A DNA stretch of 64,000 nucleotides from the NCBI GenBank assembly GCA_037577475.1, contig CM075203.1, positions 20,683,397 through 20,747,396 on the forward strand, written 5' to 3'. The stretch comes from Chaunax sp. Z400. Lineage: Eukaryota > Chordata > Actinopteri > Lophiiformes > Chaunacidae. The number at the start of each line of letters is the position of its first letter. Position 1 is the stretch's first letter. The position numbers were made by a program, and so were the translations under genes. Of the stretch, positions 1 to 11,491 are shown one piece after another. The notes under the pieces are model-generated. The model was not told where the DNA came from. It saw only the letters and a list, made by a program, of their open reading frames with translations, and did not search any database.

Positions 1-111
1 AAGGGCTTCATGGTGAGTGATGGCAACATTGAGAGAGTGGCACATAAAAAATTAAGATAGCAAAGCATCCGTCAATTCTGTTTGTTTTCTGTCTTTTACT
101 ATTTTTTATTA

Positions 112-551
112 ATACCTACCTCTGTTTTCACTCATGTCCATTTGTTGGTTGGTTTGTCAGCAGGATTTGACACAAAACTACAGAATGGATGTCCATGAAA
201 CTTGGTGGGAGGATGGATCTTGGAAGCATAGACTCAGTTAAATGTTGGGGTCAGCATCTGGATTTTTATTTCACTTTCTATGGCTTTTTTCTCATTTTCT
301 TTAATATTCATGTGGAATAATTCATGGATCTTGATAACAAAACAAAGGTAAATTTAGGGGGTTGGTATCTATGAGTGTGTGCAGTTTGGTGCGGATCCAT
401 CAGATTTAAATCTGTTTTCATAGGGGGTGGTCTGCCTTGTCAATTATGGTTACTGGGCTATGAGTTTGACTTTAAATAAAGTGTTATTGAATTAAAGGGG
501 ACTGTTGGGCCTTGGTGGAGGAATGAACACTACTGAGTGCCATTCTAGCTG
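112..551 (+). repeat. Dispersed repeat family copy A (plus orientation)
   Basis: This is one of about ten related copies in the window. Diagnostic segments are TTGGTTTGTCAGCAGGAT near 150, AAACTTGGTGGGAGGATG near 200, GGTATCTATGAGTGTGTGCA near 365 and ACTGAGTGCC near 532. It closely parallels the copy at 61062-61490. In other fish genomes this kind of sequence is a very common non-coding repeat. I do not assign a superfamily because the ends are degraded. Confidence 0.7.
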
Positions 552-1510
552 TCAAGTTTAGTTTATCCAAAGGGGGCATAGAGGATTACCCTGGGCTGTA
601 TTGTCTATCCACATCTCAAAAACCGCTGGACAGAATTCATTTTAAATTTTACACGTGCTTTACAGGGACCCTAAAAGTGTGCATCTCATATTTGGTGTCT
701 TCATTTTGCTTATTTTTACATTGTTAGCTACATTCACATTTGGTCCAAGGTCTATAAATTGAGTTTTTCCAGTAGTGAGGACGGGGGTGGGGGGGATCTG
801 TGTTCTTGGACACAAATTGTCTAGTTTGTCTATGACATTTGTACCAAAAATGACACAACAAAAGCTTGTGAGATGACACAGGCATAGTGTTCACTCACCA
901 TTTGGTGAGACCTGGTTATGTTTCCTGCCTTGTGTGATGAGGCAGTAACAAAGCAGACAAGGCTCCAGACATGGTTAAAACACAGAAAGAAACCATTCAA
1001 CTAAATGTAGGTTTGCAAAACAGAGATTTCTTATGAAGCTACGAGCTAGCAGAGTCGCATGACGTGGTGAGTTCAACAAATTAATCTGCAACAAGCCATC
1101 CCAAAAGTATTTAAACCTGAATTTGGAACTGGAACTGAATTGTATCGACAAAAACAAAATATTTTAGCAGAGCTTATTACAAATCAAAATACATCATACT
1201 GACTGCTTCCACTTTTGTATAAAGGTTCCGTTAAAAAAAAAAAAAAAAAACACAGCCAAGGCTCCTTTACGCTGTTGATAGAGCCTCCCACCACACAGCG
1301 GCTTTAAGCCATTCTTCTGTTATTTACTGCAGACAGAAGTGAGGAGGAGGAACCTTCACGCCATACACAGCCAACGCAGAGAGATGAACTATGATCCAGG
1401 GCCTAATTGCACAGACAGGATGGAGTCGAGGGCGCAAGATCATAAATTATGATCCGTCAAAAGTATACTTAAATGCTAAAGGGCGTGTTTTTCTGTTGTA
1501 ATAATAAAAA
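552..1510. other. Intronic sequence, no gene seen
   Basis: Unique-looking AT-rich sequence with a short G-run near 785-795 and a poly-A of 18 at about 1233-1250. The short open frame at 975-1157 (minus) has no protein-like features. Confidence 0.6.
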
Positions 1511-1702
1511 TCAGGGCTTGTTTAGTTCAGTTGGTAGAGCGTGCACCTCATATATCGAAGCTACACTCCTCTAGTGGCGGGTGCAGGTTTGATTCCACCC
1601 ATTGCCCTTTCAGCATGTCTTCCCCTCCACTCTCAATCCCATATTTCTTGTCACCTCTTCGGTTGTCCCTGTCAATTAAAGGCTAGAAATACAGAAAAAA
1701 TA
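1511..1702 (+). mobile_element. tRNA-derived SINE
   Basis: The head contains a tRNA-like A box (TAGTTCAGTTGG, 1523-1534) and B box (GGTTTGATTCC, 1586-1596), the internal RNA polymerase III promoter of tRNA-derived SINEs. The tail is a pyrimidine-rich stretch followed by CTGTCAATTAAAGGC and an A-rich end (about 1668-1702), a layout common in teleost SINEs. The A-to-B spacing is somewhat longer than in a true tRNA and no cloverleaf can be drawn, so this is not a tRNA gene. Confidence 0.75.
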
Positions 1703-1739
1703 ACTGAACAGAAGTGATTATTAAAATCACATGAAATCA

Positions 1740-2015
1740 GAATGCCACTCAATAGAGTGGATACCTTTGCCAAGGCCCAACAGTTCCCTTTAATTCAGTT
1801 CAATCAAGCCATATTAGGTGGATTCAGATTTTTATGTACATGGATTTGATATATAGATCATAGATACCAACACCCAACATAACTCTGGATAACTGGATCT
1901 GTTTGATGGGGTCTATTCTGGCCTGAGATCCATCATCCCACCAAGTTTCATGGAAATCTGTTCAGCAAATTTGCATAATTCTGCTGACAAACCGGCAAAT
2001 AAACAAATGGGGGAA
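1740..2015 (-). repeat. Dispersed repeat family copy B (minus orientation)
   Basis: The complement of the same family as 112-551. CATCCCACCAAGTTTCATGG (1936-1955) is the reverse of the family's AAACTTGGTGGGAGGATG segment, and CTGCTGACAAACC follows near 1981. It is opposite to copy A, 1.2 kb away. Confidence 0.7.
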
Positions 2016-3944
2016 AAAACAACCTAAATGCAGTTATAAAAATGTTAGTTCTCCTCTGTAGTAGTCCTGCACTTTTTTTTGGGGGGGGGGGAAAGGGACA
2101 CACACACTTGACAAGTCATGTGTGACTGGATTTTGCTTTGAACATCACAATGAGCCATCAGGACATGGAATATCAAAATCCGTATTTGCATGAATACAAG
2201 CTCTTTAGTTATTTTAGCAGTCACTTAGAAAGTTATTGCCATGGAAATGCAAAAATGAAAATCACAAAACCTTCTACATAACTGAAGTCTCCAGCATTTG
2301 AGTATTTGAGCATTGAGTTATTTTGAGTTATGCCACTGACAAAACGTTTATAGACAGACAGAAGACAGATGGATATATTATGCATAATTACAAAATGTTA
2401 CATCCATACACCATGAATAGCAGCCACTTTGGGTGAAACTACAGGGCGATAGCTACATTGCAGCAGACATGTTAGCAAAGTTCAAATGTTGCAGAAAAAA
2501 AGGGATGTCCTTATTGAGAATCCAGCCAAACACATTCCCCTGGGGTAGTCATTTAATTTGTTAACTACAGTATCACACTGGGGGCAGAATAATTACACCA
2601 CATTAATCTCACCTCCCCCTGCTGTACACTCATATGCTTCTCAACCTCGTTCTAATCTCTCTTATGCGCATCACAAAAGTTGTGAAAGACATTGACCCGA
2701 GTCTGATAAACAAATATTTCTTGGTCTATGTCAGATGTTTTTTTCTGCTGTGGTAAGTCATAATAGCTGAGCTTCAAATTTGACAAAACTGTGACAAACA
2801 CATTTCTCCATTTGAATGTGTTTGTATGCTCAAACAAATAACATTTCTGAGAAGCCCAGCTTGATTGGAAAATGACTAGAATGAAAAGCCCCTATATATA
2901 AAGGCAAATAGAGTTACAAAAGGTTAAAGCAAGTAAGAAGTAAGAAGTATTTGCCAACAGAGTTTGACCGAGCTCTATTTGCTGTGGAACCTTTTGCCTT
3001 GCTGGTGAAGACTGCAGCATTGCATCATGCTGCGATGTGTCCTGTGTTGAATGCATGGGGAGTTGAGCTAGAGGGGAGTGGAGAGCCTGTTTGGTTAAAA
3101 CAGACATGCAGGATCTGAGGAAACAGTAATCTGCACTTTTTCTCTGGGTTTGTAGACAATAACGTTAATTCCCCAAACACCTAGCTTTATTTTGTGATGC
3201 ATGAGGAAACTGTGAAACATGGAATGAAGAAAATGCTGTTCAACATGAATATTGTTGTTACTTTGCAGTTTGATTCTTTGCTAATAAGCAGCGAGTCGAG
3301 AGGGAGTTGTCTCTCGGAGCGAAGCTGCTGGCAGAGCTGTGTCAACACATGGAGTTCTAATTGCATGAGTGTGCATTTGTTTGCCCGAGCGTTTGCTTTT
3401 CTCTGGATCATTTGCTGTCAATCATACTCTCCTGTTGTGGGTGGCCTTGAACACCAAGCATACACATACCCACATCTACAAACACACACTCACATACAAA
3501 GACGCATGTAGCTGTTCAGACAATAGCACAAAGACCTCTTCCTCCTCTTGCAGGTCCAAGTGCACATGCTCTGCTAATTACTTCCCCATGTATACCTAAA
3601 GCCAGTAAGCTCCTTTCAAACGACAGGATAACAGAGTTGCACTGAGTTGCACACACATCCCCTCTCACCACCTCTGCAATGATTTAAGAATTTCAGTGTT
3701 GACGTGAGCCTTGACTGTGCATGTATAGAGATTTCTTATTCTTCAATGACTCTAAAGGCAGAAATGAATATGTATTAATGTTTGTTATGTCAAGTCTCTT
3801 ATTAGAATTGCACAAGCTATTGCATTTTCATGATGATGATGAAATGAATACAACAATATACAAGAGGCTATAGTAATCAGGCATGCAAAGGAAAAGAAAC
3901 ATAATCAACTTTAAACTACAATGACACATGGAGAGAGAGCACAT
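2016..3944. other. Intronic sequence, no gene seen
   Basis: A G-run of 10 lies near 2082-2091 after a T-run. A short tandem AAGTAAG motif lies near 2930-2948. The overlapping small frames at 3187-3600 are on both strands, of low complexity and not protein-like. Confidence 0.6.
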
Positions 3945-4350
3945 ACCTCCGCTAAGGCTGCAAAAACCTACACCTGAATGTGGATTTGCCTCAAAATCTC
4001 AACATCTCTTCCCCACCTCTCTACAAAATGTCACTGAAATCTGTATTCTGAGATAACTTAACTTACAACAATTTCATTGGTCAATTACGATGATTCGTTC
4101 ATTCATTCTTTTTCTGTAACTCGTAACAAGTTGCCAGTTCATCTTAGGGCCACATAGAAAGACAACCATTCACACTCACAACCTGGAGGGGACCCACACA
4201 GACACAGACACAGGGAGAACATGCAAACTCCACACAGAAAAGTCCCAGGACCTCAGGTGGATTTGAACCCAGGATCTTCTTTGATGTGAGGCAACAGTGC
4301 TACCCACTGTGCCACCATGCCACCCCTCAGTAGTTTTTGTGTAATTAAAA
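3945..4350 (-). repeat. Dispersed repeat family copy C, split by a SINE
   Basis: ACCTCCGCTAAGGC at 3947-3960 and GAAATCTGT near 4045 are family segments in minus orientation. The expected continuation CAGTAGTTTTTGTGTAAT appears only at about 4327, after the SINE. The simplest reading is that the SINE inserted into this copy. The copy is badly degraded. Confidence 0.5.
4087..4325 (-). mobile_element. tRNA-headed SINE with (GAAT)n tail
   Basis: Read on the minus strand, an exact A box TGGCACAGTGG (4304-4314) and a near-consensus B box GGTTCAAATCC (4259-4269) form the polymerase III promoter. The body contains GGAGTTTGCATGTTCTCCC and GTGAGTGTGAATGGTTGTC, segments found in very many teleost SINEs. 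It ends in a short GAATGAATGAAC run (about 4089-4103), as expected for SINEs mobilised by LINEs with short tandem 3' tails. It lies inside a copy of the dispersed family. Confidence 0.8.
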
Positions 4351-6900
4351 AGTCTGAGAAACAGCCTACGAGGCAGGACGGGTTCTGTCCTGGTCCTGAC
4401 GCCCTGCTGTCAATCAAACAATCCCACCAACAGACATTGGTGAAACAATATCCTCCTTTGGTGAGGTAAGGAACAGATAGACAGGGTGAACCCAGCCCTC
4501 ACACCTTACCTTAAGAGTTTCAGTGGGATGAGCTCTGTTTCACTGAATCTCTTAACCAGTGTACTTATAGCTCAAGTTTGTACTGAATACAACAAACTGT
4601 ACATTTCTGATAAACTCATTTCTCTAATGTCTCTCCATTTTCCTCAAGCTGTGTTTGTCTTCACTTTCTCTCTTTACTCTTTGCTGGATCCTCTCTCTTA
4701 CCTGGTACTTGTTGCCTCACGTAGATGCTGAATCTGTATATTTGACAATCCACACATCTGCATTTCTGTCATCAGAATGTGTGTTTATATTCTGATTCCT
4801 GCTCTTTGTGTGGTCGGTCCTCTTCCAGGTGACTGTGGTGGAGAGGAGGTGCAGGTACCACTCAGCGACACCTCTGGGCTCAGTCATGTTTCTGGATCCA
4901 CATCATTTATTATCATGAAGTATCAGAAATTCTTTTAATGTCATTTATATTCGGTGTTAGACATCCTTCCAAAAGTTGTGACGATTGCTTTCTGTATGCT
5001 GTTAGTCACTAGCTGCAGTGCAAATGAGTCAGAAGCTCACAAGACACCTGACACCTGGATCAAGTTGATTATTTCTGCAAGACAAATGGCTGACAAACAA
5101 ACAGCTGCTGTACAGGCCAACACAACCCTGAGAGGTGAAAGCATCTAACCCAGGAGCAGAGTCCTCTACAACCTTTTGAAGCATCACCCAGGAGAAAATC
5201 ACATAAAATAGTTACACTTTTTTTTAACTGTACAGAAAAAACAAAGACAAAAAGACAAAAAACTGTAAAGACAAACGCTCCATTTCATTGGACGATGCTG
5301 ATAAACAACAAAGTAAATATTTCCCCAGGGCAAAATAAAAAGGAAGGCGATTTTTGCTTTGTTCGACATTCCTAACCTTTTCAAGCGTCTCTAACGGTCG
5401 TCTGTTTTCTGGTTTAACCTGATCACAGTCTGTTGCCGACATTCCCCACTGGGCTCATACAACCCAAAAAGTGGGACTAAACAAGTCTATAAAACCCCCC
5501 GACAGAGAGGAGGAGAAGAGAAGCTAAGTGAGAGCAAGTAAAGTGTAAGATCTTATCCCGGGGAGAACATGACAATTGCAGCAAGAATGCATAAGTAAGC
5601 TTTAATTTAAAGGCCAGTTGGGAGAAGGGGTGATAAACATGTTGGTGTTTAATGAGCTCTATGATGAAAAGCCACATGTGCACTAAAAAAAAAAAAAAAA
5701 TAGGACATCCAAAGGGGGAGAAAGAGAGGGCCATGTAAGAATGATTTACATAGAGCACAGATACAGACAGTCCTGATGCTGCTGTAAGGTGTGACTGCTG
5801 ATACTTAGAGAAGGTAGATCCAGACATCCAGGTACAGCTGATCCTCTCATAAAAGAATGAATGTGAATTATTAACAGTATCCACTCCTCTCCCTCCACCT
5901 GTGACTGTACATCCTCTCTCAGACAGTGGAGGCCAGACATTAAAACCCACCTTAGAAATAAGGCGAGGCATCGTTGCTCGTTTTTATAGCTGCGTATAAA
6001 CACATGGCCTTTTGTAGACATTTTTGTTCCTGCTCACGCGTTCTCCACGGGGAGGGAGGATGATGATGGAGATGTACTCGTCTGCATCTATTCAACATAC
6101 TGTATGTGCTTTGCTGTGTTGCATGTGACGTCCAGCAGGAGAAGGGAGCTTTAACTTTTCATGCGGTAGTGTACCACAGAGTCAGCCAGGAGTAGAAAAA
6201 AGGGTGTTTGGTATAAAAAGTCTGGGGCCAGCTGACTGAGAACAGGAATGTTGTTGTATGCACTTCACAAGGTCACCTGACAAATTCCAGTTTTGTTTGA
6301 CTGACACACTGTTGTTTTTCTGCATTTTATCTCCTCGAGCAAATTCTGCAGCCTCTCCATTAGCGTTTCTCCAAACACCGGCCAATTTACGAGCAAGGAA
6401 GGAGGGAAACAGTGATGGAAAGTCAATGAAAGTCATCAAATCCACATCAGCCTTTAGCCTCGGCAGGATCGGATTTGCAGCTCAGAAACTGGCCCTAACA
6501 CCTTGCTAAAATTGTCCATTCTCACTCTTCATTAATGCTCTCCATTTTTAAAGTTCCTTTAAAGGTAAAATCCATTAGCTCAAATGCAATGACCTTTTCA
6601 ACTTTGCAGCAAAGGTACACAGGCCGCTCTGCCATCACAGCTGTAGTTTGGGTTCAGTCGTATTTCTTCCATAGCTGATTTCTGCGCTGTCTTGACCCCA
6701 TGGCTATAGTATATTGTGTTACTTAGATTTGTGTGGTGAAGAGTTGCAATTCCCTCAAAGCTGTGGAGGGATTGTAAGTTCAGGAGGTTAGGCAGGTGGT
6801 AAGGCAGCAGGGATAAAACAGTCTAGACATGCTCACTGGCTGGATCTCCCCTCAATCACACACAAGATTGGTAATGGATGCCTGCAGCGACCAGGTCGAA
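4351..6900. other. Intronic sequence, no gene seen
   Basis: A poly-A of about 16 lies at 5685-5701. The longest frame here (5477-5971, minus, 164 codons) runs through that poly-A and is not protein-like. Small frames at 4486-4731 and 4954-5148 show no family resemblance. Confidence 0.6.
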
Positions 6901-6964
6901 CACACACACACACACACACACACACTCTCTGCTAGCTCAGGTGTGTGTGTGTGCGTGTGTGCGT
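6901..6964. repeat. (CA)n / (GT)n inverted microsatellite pair
   Basis: (CA)n at 6901-6925 is followed by CTCTCTGCTAGCTCAG and then a (GT)n/GCGTGT run at about 6941-6964. The two are mutually complementary and about 15 bases apart, so they can form a hairpin. Confidence 0.95.
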
Positions 6965-9892
6965 GACAAAGTGAGCTCACTCCATCTTTGTCACATTCCC
7001 TGTGGGACTGCAGCCTGTCCAAGTGTCGGCTGCCCTGCCAGGCAATCAGAGCTCAAAATGTCATCCATAGCCTGAGCTTTCCCTGCCCAAGCTGACTAAC
7101 AGAAAGACCGTCCATTTATCTGTCCACTGACCCCCCCAAACACACACACAGACACACACATAACTTTTCTTCTGGCCCTTACCCAGATCCAAGGTGAGGA
7201 TGATATTTTTCTTTGCTCTGTCAAAACAGGATGCAGTATTTCCAAATTTACTGGCAGAACTCCATCGCCAAATTAAATCAGTCTGCTAACACAACCATTT
7301 GCTTGCATGTGTCTTGAATGTGTCTTTTGTACAGAGTCCCAAAAGGTCCATAAAGTTACTTGCCCTTCCTCTCAGTGAGCAATCGACCAGGTATCAGTCA
7401 CGCATCTGATGAAAAACATGTTTTCATGGTCCACTTGATTATTGAGCGTGCACTCATGCCAGATTTGAGTTAAAAGCTTTAAAAGGAATATTTTCCAGCT
7501 CATATTACTCCAATCTATCATTCTCTGCTGGTTGTGTGCCTACATGAGAGAATTGCCCTTGCTAGTGTTACCGCCAAGCTGGAGAAAGCCACTTTACAAG
7601 GAGCGATAAATAGCTAAAACAATAGCTACACAAAGAGAGAGTGGTGCTGAGCACCAAGAGCAGGCTGCTCTCACATTTCAAAGGTTCGTTTGAAAGTCTA
7701 CGAAGGGAAGTGGATTGTAGTAGCTTCACGAAATATCTGTTACATTCAATCTGTCATTCATATCAGGGTGGCTGCCAGCGCTGTCTTGTGCTGTGTGAGT
7801 TGATGCACGGCAGAAAGTAGGAATGCTGTATTTTTGCTTGTCAAGGTCACAGAAGTGGTTGATGTGGAAAACACACAATGGTCTGACAAGATATGACCTT
7901 AAAAAGTTGTGTTTAATTTTCAGAGAGAACTGCATGAGAAAATGTACCTCACTCGTTCATTTGCAACGCTGCAAAAAAACAACAAACAAAAATCCTGTAA
8001 CACGCAGGAGAGCGGACAGGGTGTTACTGTTGTTCTGGCATTTCAACAAAATAATGTTTAAAAATGTGATTAGAAACAGTCTAAACCTGAGGGAAAAAAC
8101 TCTAATTACTAGAATAACTTAAAACAAGCCCTCACATTAAGCAGAGATGTCTAGCTGTCAGTTTTTAACCTACCTGGTACCTGGAATTCAGTCTTGGTGC
8201 ATAACGTCTACTTTCTCTGTAGTAACAAAAAATATATCACTTAGCGATGGACATTCTGCAAATATCACCCACTGTTTTAGCAACTAAGGGTGTTTCCACA
8301 CCTTAATGTTCAGACCAAGGTCCAAACCAAGGTTCAGGTTGTCCTCTCCTCTTAATTCATTTGGTACCCTTTAAAATTGGTGTTTGCTCACCAATCCTCA
8401 TGTTAAGGCATACAAAATGTCTTTGATGTGTATCTGATATGGTTTTTGGAGGGGTAAAAAAGAAGTATGCTGAATATTGGACCATAATTGACTTCCTAAC
8501 TATTTGGGAAAATCAGATTTTCGATGAGCTCACACAATAAACTTGCTGATAGAGTGCTGAGTCAGAAGGTATGCAATATTTTCTTCCGTATGCTGTTAAA
8601 ATATGTACCAGAAGAAAAAATATTTACACAAAAACTACATTTTAAATATAATTAAACATCATTTGCAAATGTTCTCCTGCGAGACAAGAGTTATGAAAAG
8701 CAATCCTCTCTCAAGAAGAGCTTTAATTTATTACGAGTTGTTTTGGGCCTTATTTTCATATATAGTAGCTCATAAAAGTTGGATGTTAATTACTATAAGT
8801 GATTCATTATGACTGCCCCTCGCCTCACACATACACTACAAATCCATTAAGGCATAGTTCCTCTGCAGAACCGGCTAGCATGAGCTGAATAACAAGCTGG
8901 ATGCCGTTTCATGAAGGAACCTGACATTTCCATTTTCACTGTGGCATTAAGTGCTACGTTACCTTGAGTCTGTCCCACTGCGGTACATCACTGTGTCTGG
9001 AGAGGGAGCACACACTGTCATCACTCATACCCGACTAAAGACCGCAGGCCCATTCACGGACATAACAAACAAATTAAACTGGAGGAAAGAGACGGACAAA
9101 AGTGGCCACACTGGTCTTTTAATAATCCCTAGATGACAGTAAAAATAAAGCTTGACCCAGTGAGGACACATAACAGACATCCCTTTGCTGTCACAGATCC
9201 ACTTTATTCCGCATTGCTGTGTTTGTGAGTGTGTGTTGCACTCTGGGCTGCAGCCTGACAGAGATTTGGTATTTGGAGACGGAAAAAATCAAACTTTTTA
9301 TTTTACTGAACATCATCGTCACTGTCACTGAGCAGCAATGAAGAGAGAGGAAAGATCACAGGCAAGAGGAGCGATGGCCTCTGGTGCAGGAGACTCAGCC
9401 TGTCGAGGAGGTGAAGGACAACGTCTTTCAGAGCTCCCTCCTCCTCCCATTGCTTACTGTCAAGCAGACCTGGGCTTTGTTCACTTTGTGCTTTGAAGCA
9501 GACTGCAAACCTCATGTCCTAATTTCACTTGTCACAGTTGCTTATGCTTACTTTAACCACAGATGTGTTTTCCATCCACCTCTTGCTGCTTTTTCTGTTT
9601 GCCGCGATCTCCTGTGGCTACTGGCGGCTGTATGAGGTCATATGCTAATCTATATCATTTTGTACAGACAATAACTTTGACTTTCACTGTCAGATGCCAG
9701 ATGTAAGAGCTCCTGATGTCCGAGCTCCACTCTATCTCTAAGGCTGAGCCCAGACACCCTCCCCTCTCCTGAAGAATCACCACCATCAGGTTGTGTGCCT
9801 CTGTGATGCTGGGAGCTGTCTCCCAGGGGGCAGACTAAGAGCGATTTCAAGACTTCAATGAATCAGATACAAGGAAGTTTTGACACCTCTTA
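6965..9892. other. Intronic sequence, no gene seen
   Basis: CA-rich patches lie at 7140-7162. The segment at about 8285-8350 (TTCAGACCAAGGTCCAAACC) looks like a degraded dispersed repeat. All open frames are short and unrelated to known families. 9300-9890 is slightly GC-richer but shows no splice-flanked frame I trust. Confidence 0.55.
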
Positions 9893-10060
9893 CAGGTTGG
9901 GGAGACCGGGGCCCCCTTCTGGAGCCAGACCTGGGAGGGGAGCCTGTCAGCAAGCTTCTGGTGGACAGGCTTTCAACCATGGGGCTCGGCCTAATTGAGC
10001 TGCATGGAGCTGCAGCCCTGTGGGCCTACAACCTGAAGGTGACGGAGGGGGCATGCTTCT
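9893..10060 (+). mobile_element. Probable non-LTR retrotransposon 5' fragment
   Basis: GC-rich island (GACCGGGGCCCCCTTCTGGA, then TTTCAACCATGGGGCTCGGC) in otherwise AT-rich DNA. The order of segments resembles the region upstream of the endonuclease in some fish non-LTR elements, judged from memory of the family rather than a search. A 63-codon frame at 9880-10071 covers it but has no known domain. No reverse transcriptase follows, so it is at most a short truncated relic. Confidence 0.4.
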
Positions 10061-11156
10061 CAAATGTGTAAGGACAAAAACATTCTAACTAGGGAAATGT
10101 AAATCTTCCATGACCTCTATCTCTAACGTATTTAGCACAATATTTTGAGAAACAAGGACAAAGCAATGTGCTCTGTAAAAAGGGAAGTAAAATGACTCTT
10201 TTTGCATCTCCTTAGAAGCAAAGGCTACTTTGTCTTTATTACCATTACCTCATTATCTTGAGAAATATCTTTACATGATCATCTTAAATTGGTTCACATA
10301 ATGGAAATACAGCAGATCTACTTACTTTATCCTCTTGCATGTATTCTATGCCCTATGGTGGGACATGTCTTTCTCTCATAATGCTAAACAACTAGAGTAA
10401 TAATGAACTGGTATCATAAACTAATAATAATAGTTGAATATGTCATATTAATGCAGGAAAATACAAAGTGTTCAATCATCTTCTACAGCACAGTTAGGAT
10501 TCAGTTTTCAGCTAGAAAATCCTGATAGAACCAGAAACAAACAGCGAACAAATTAGTGAGAAGCTGGAGAAGAAACATCTTCAAAGGTAAGAGAAAACAT
10601 TTTCTCAGTTTTTGGGGGGGGGACTGTGCTCGCTGAATCCATTAGCAGGTGCATGTTTGCTTCACATATTACATAAGCATATTTCTTTGGCTATGTATTT
10701 CTAAAAGATTTTCGACCAATTAGACAACAAGTTGCAAACACAGCATTTACATATATTATCTTTTTGACAGCTGCCTGTTAGCTCTGTTTGGTTTCCATCA
10801 ATATCTGTGTCTTTAGCCTGCTCCCTAAAAGATGCAGCACGCTGCTTCTTAACCGTGTTAATGAGAGCGCTGAGAATGACTTATATCTGTAGAACCTGCA
10901 GGTCGTAAAAAACAAAACGATGGGTTGAAAAACACCCAAATTTGCAGCATGGGGAAAATACAGTTCCAGGTGATATCATTTAGTAAGTTCAGCTGGAACC
11001 ACTGAAGCTCATACCTTTAAAACTTATGTTATTTTGATAATTCATATTCATAGTATGCCCTCTCTCCTGTCGCTGCTAGAGGAAAGAATAAAAATAAATG
11101 TTCCGTGTCATAAAACAAATCTTTAAAAAATATGTTGTTATGTGTTATCAAATGTG
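10061..11156. other. Intronic sequence, no gene seen
   Basis: AT-rich unique sequence with a G9 run near 10612-10622. Nothing coding or RNA-like is seen. Confidence 0.6.
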
Positions 11157-11491
11157 TTAAAGGTCCAGTGTGAAGGATTCAGGGCTAATTAGAGACAGAA
11201 TGAATATAATCATATTTTCATTAATGTATAATCAGCTCAAACTAAGAATTGTGATTTTGTTATCTTACAACAAGCTTTTTATATCTACAGGGGGAGTGGG
11301 TCCATTTACCCAGAGTCCACTCTGTTGCACCACCATGTTTGTACAGAAGCCCAGAATAAACAACCTAAATGAGGGTGTTTGGTATTTCTCACTCTTTTAG
11401 CTGCCGTGTTAGGAGTGGGTGAGACGAGGGGTGTTCAGTTGGTGTCAGTCTGCAGCTATATGTCACTATATCCTACACACTGGAATTTAAA
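11157..11491. mobile_element. MITE with TTAAAGGTCCAGTGTG-type ends
   Basis: The left end TTAAAGGTCCAGTGTGAAGG begins at 11157. The right end (complement of CCTACACACTGGAATTTAAA, 11472-11491) matches it at about 18 of 22 positions. The 335-bp interior has no coding capacity, so this is a non-autonomous DNA transposon. Very similar elements are abundant in percomorph fish. Both ends contain TTAA, so either a TTAA target duplication or TTAA within the terminal repeat is possible. I leave the superfamily open. Confidence 0.75.

Noticed and set aside
1511..1600. Possible tRNA gene
   Set aside because: A and B boxes are present but the spacing is long, the stems do not pair and the tail is that of a SINE.
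5477..5971. 164-codon minus-strand open frame, the longest in the window
   Set aside because: It reads through a poly-A/T run, has no splice sites or recognisable domain and overlaps another frame. Composition is that of random AT-rich DNA.
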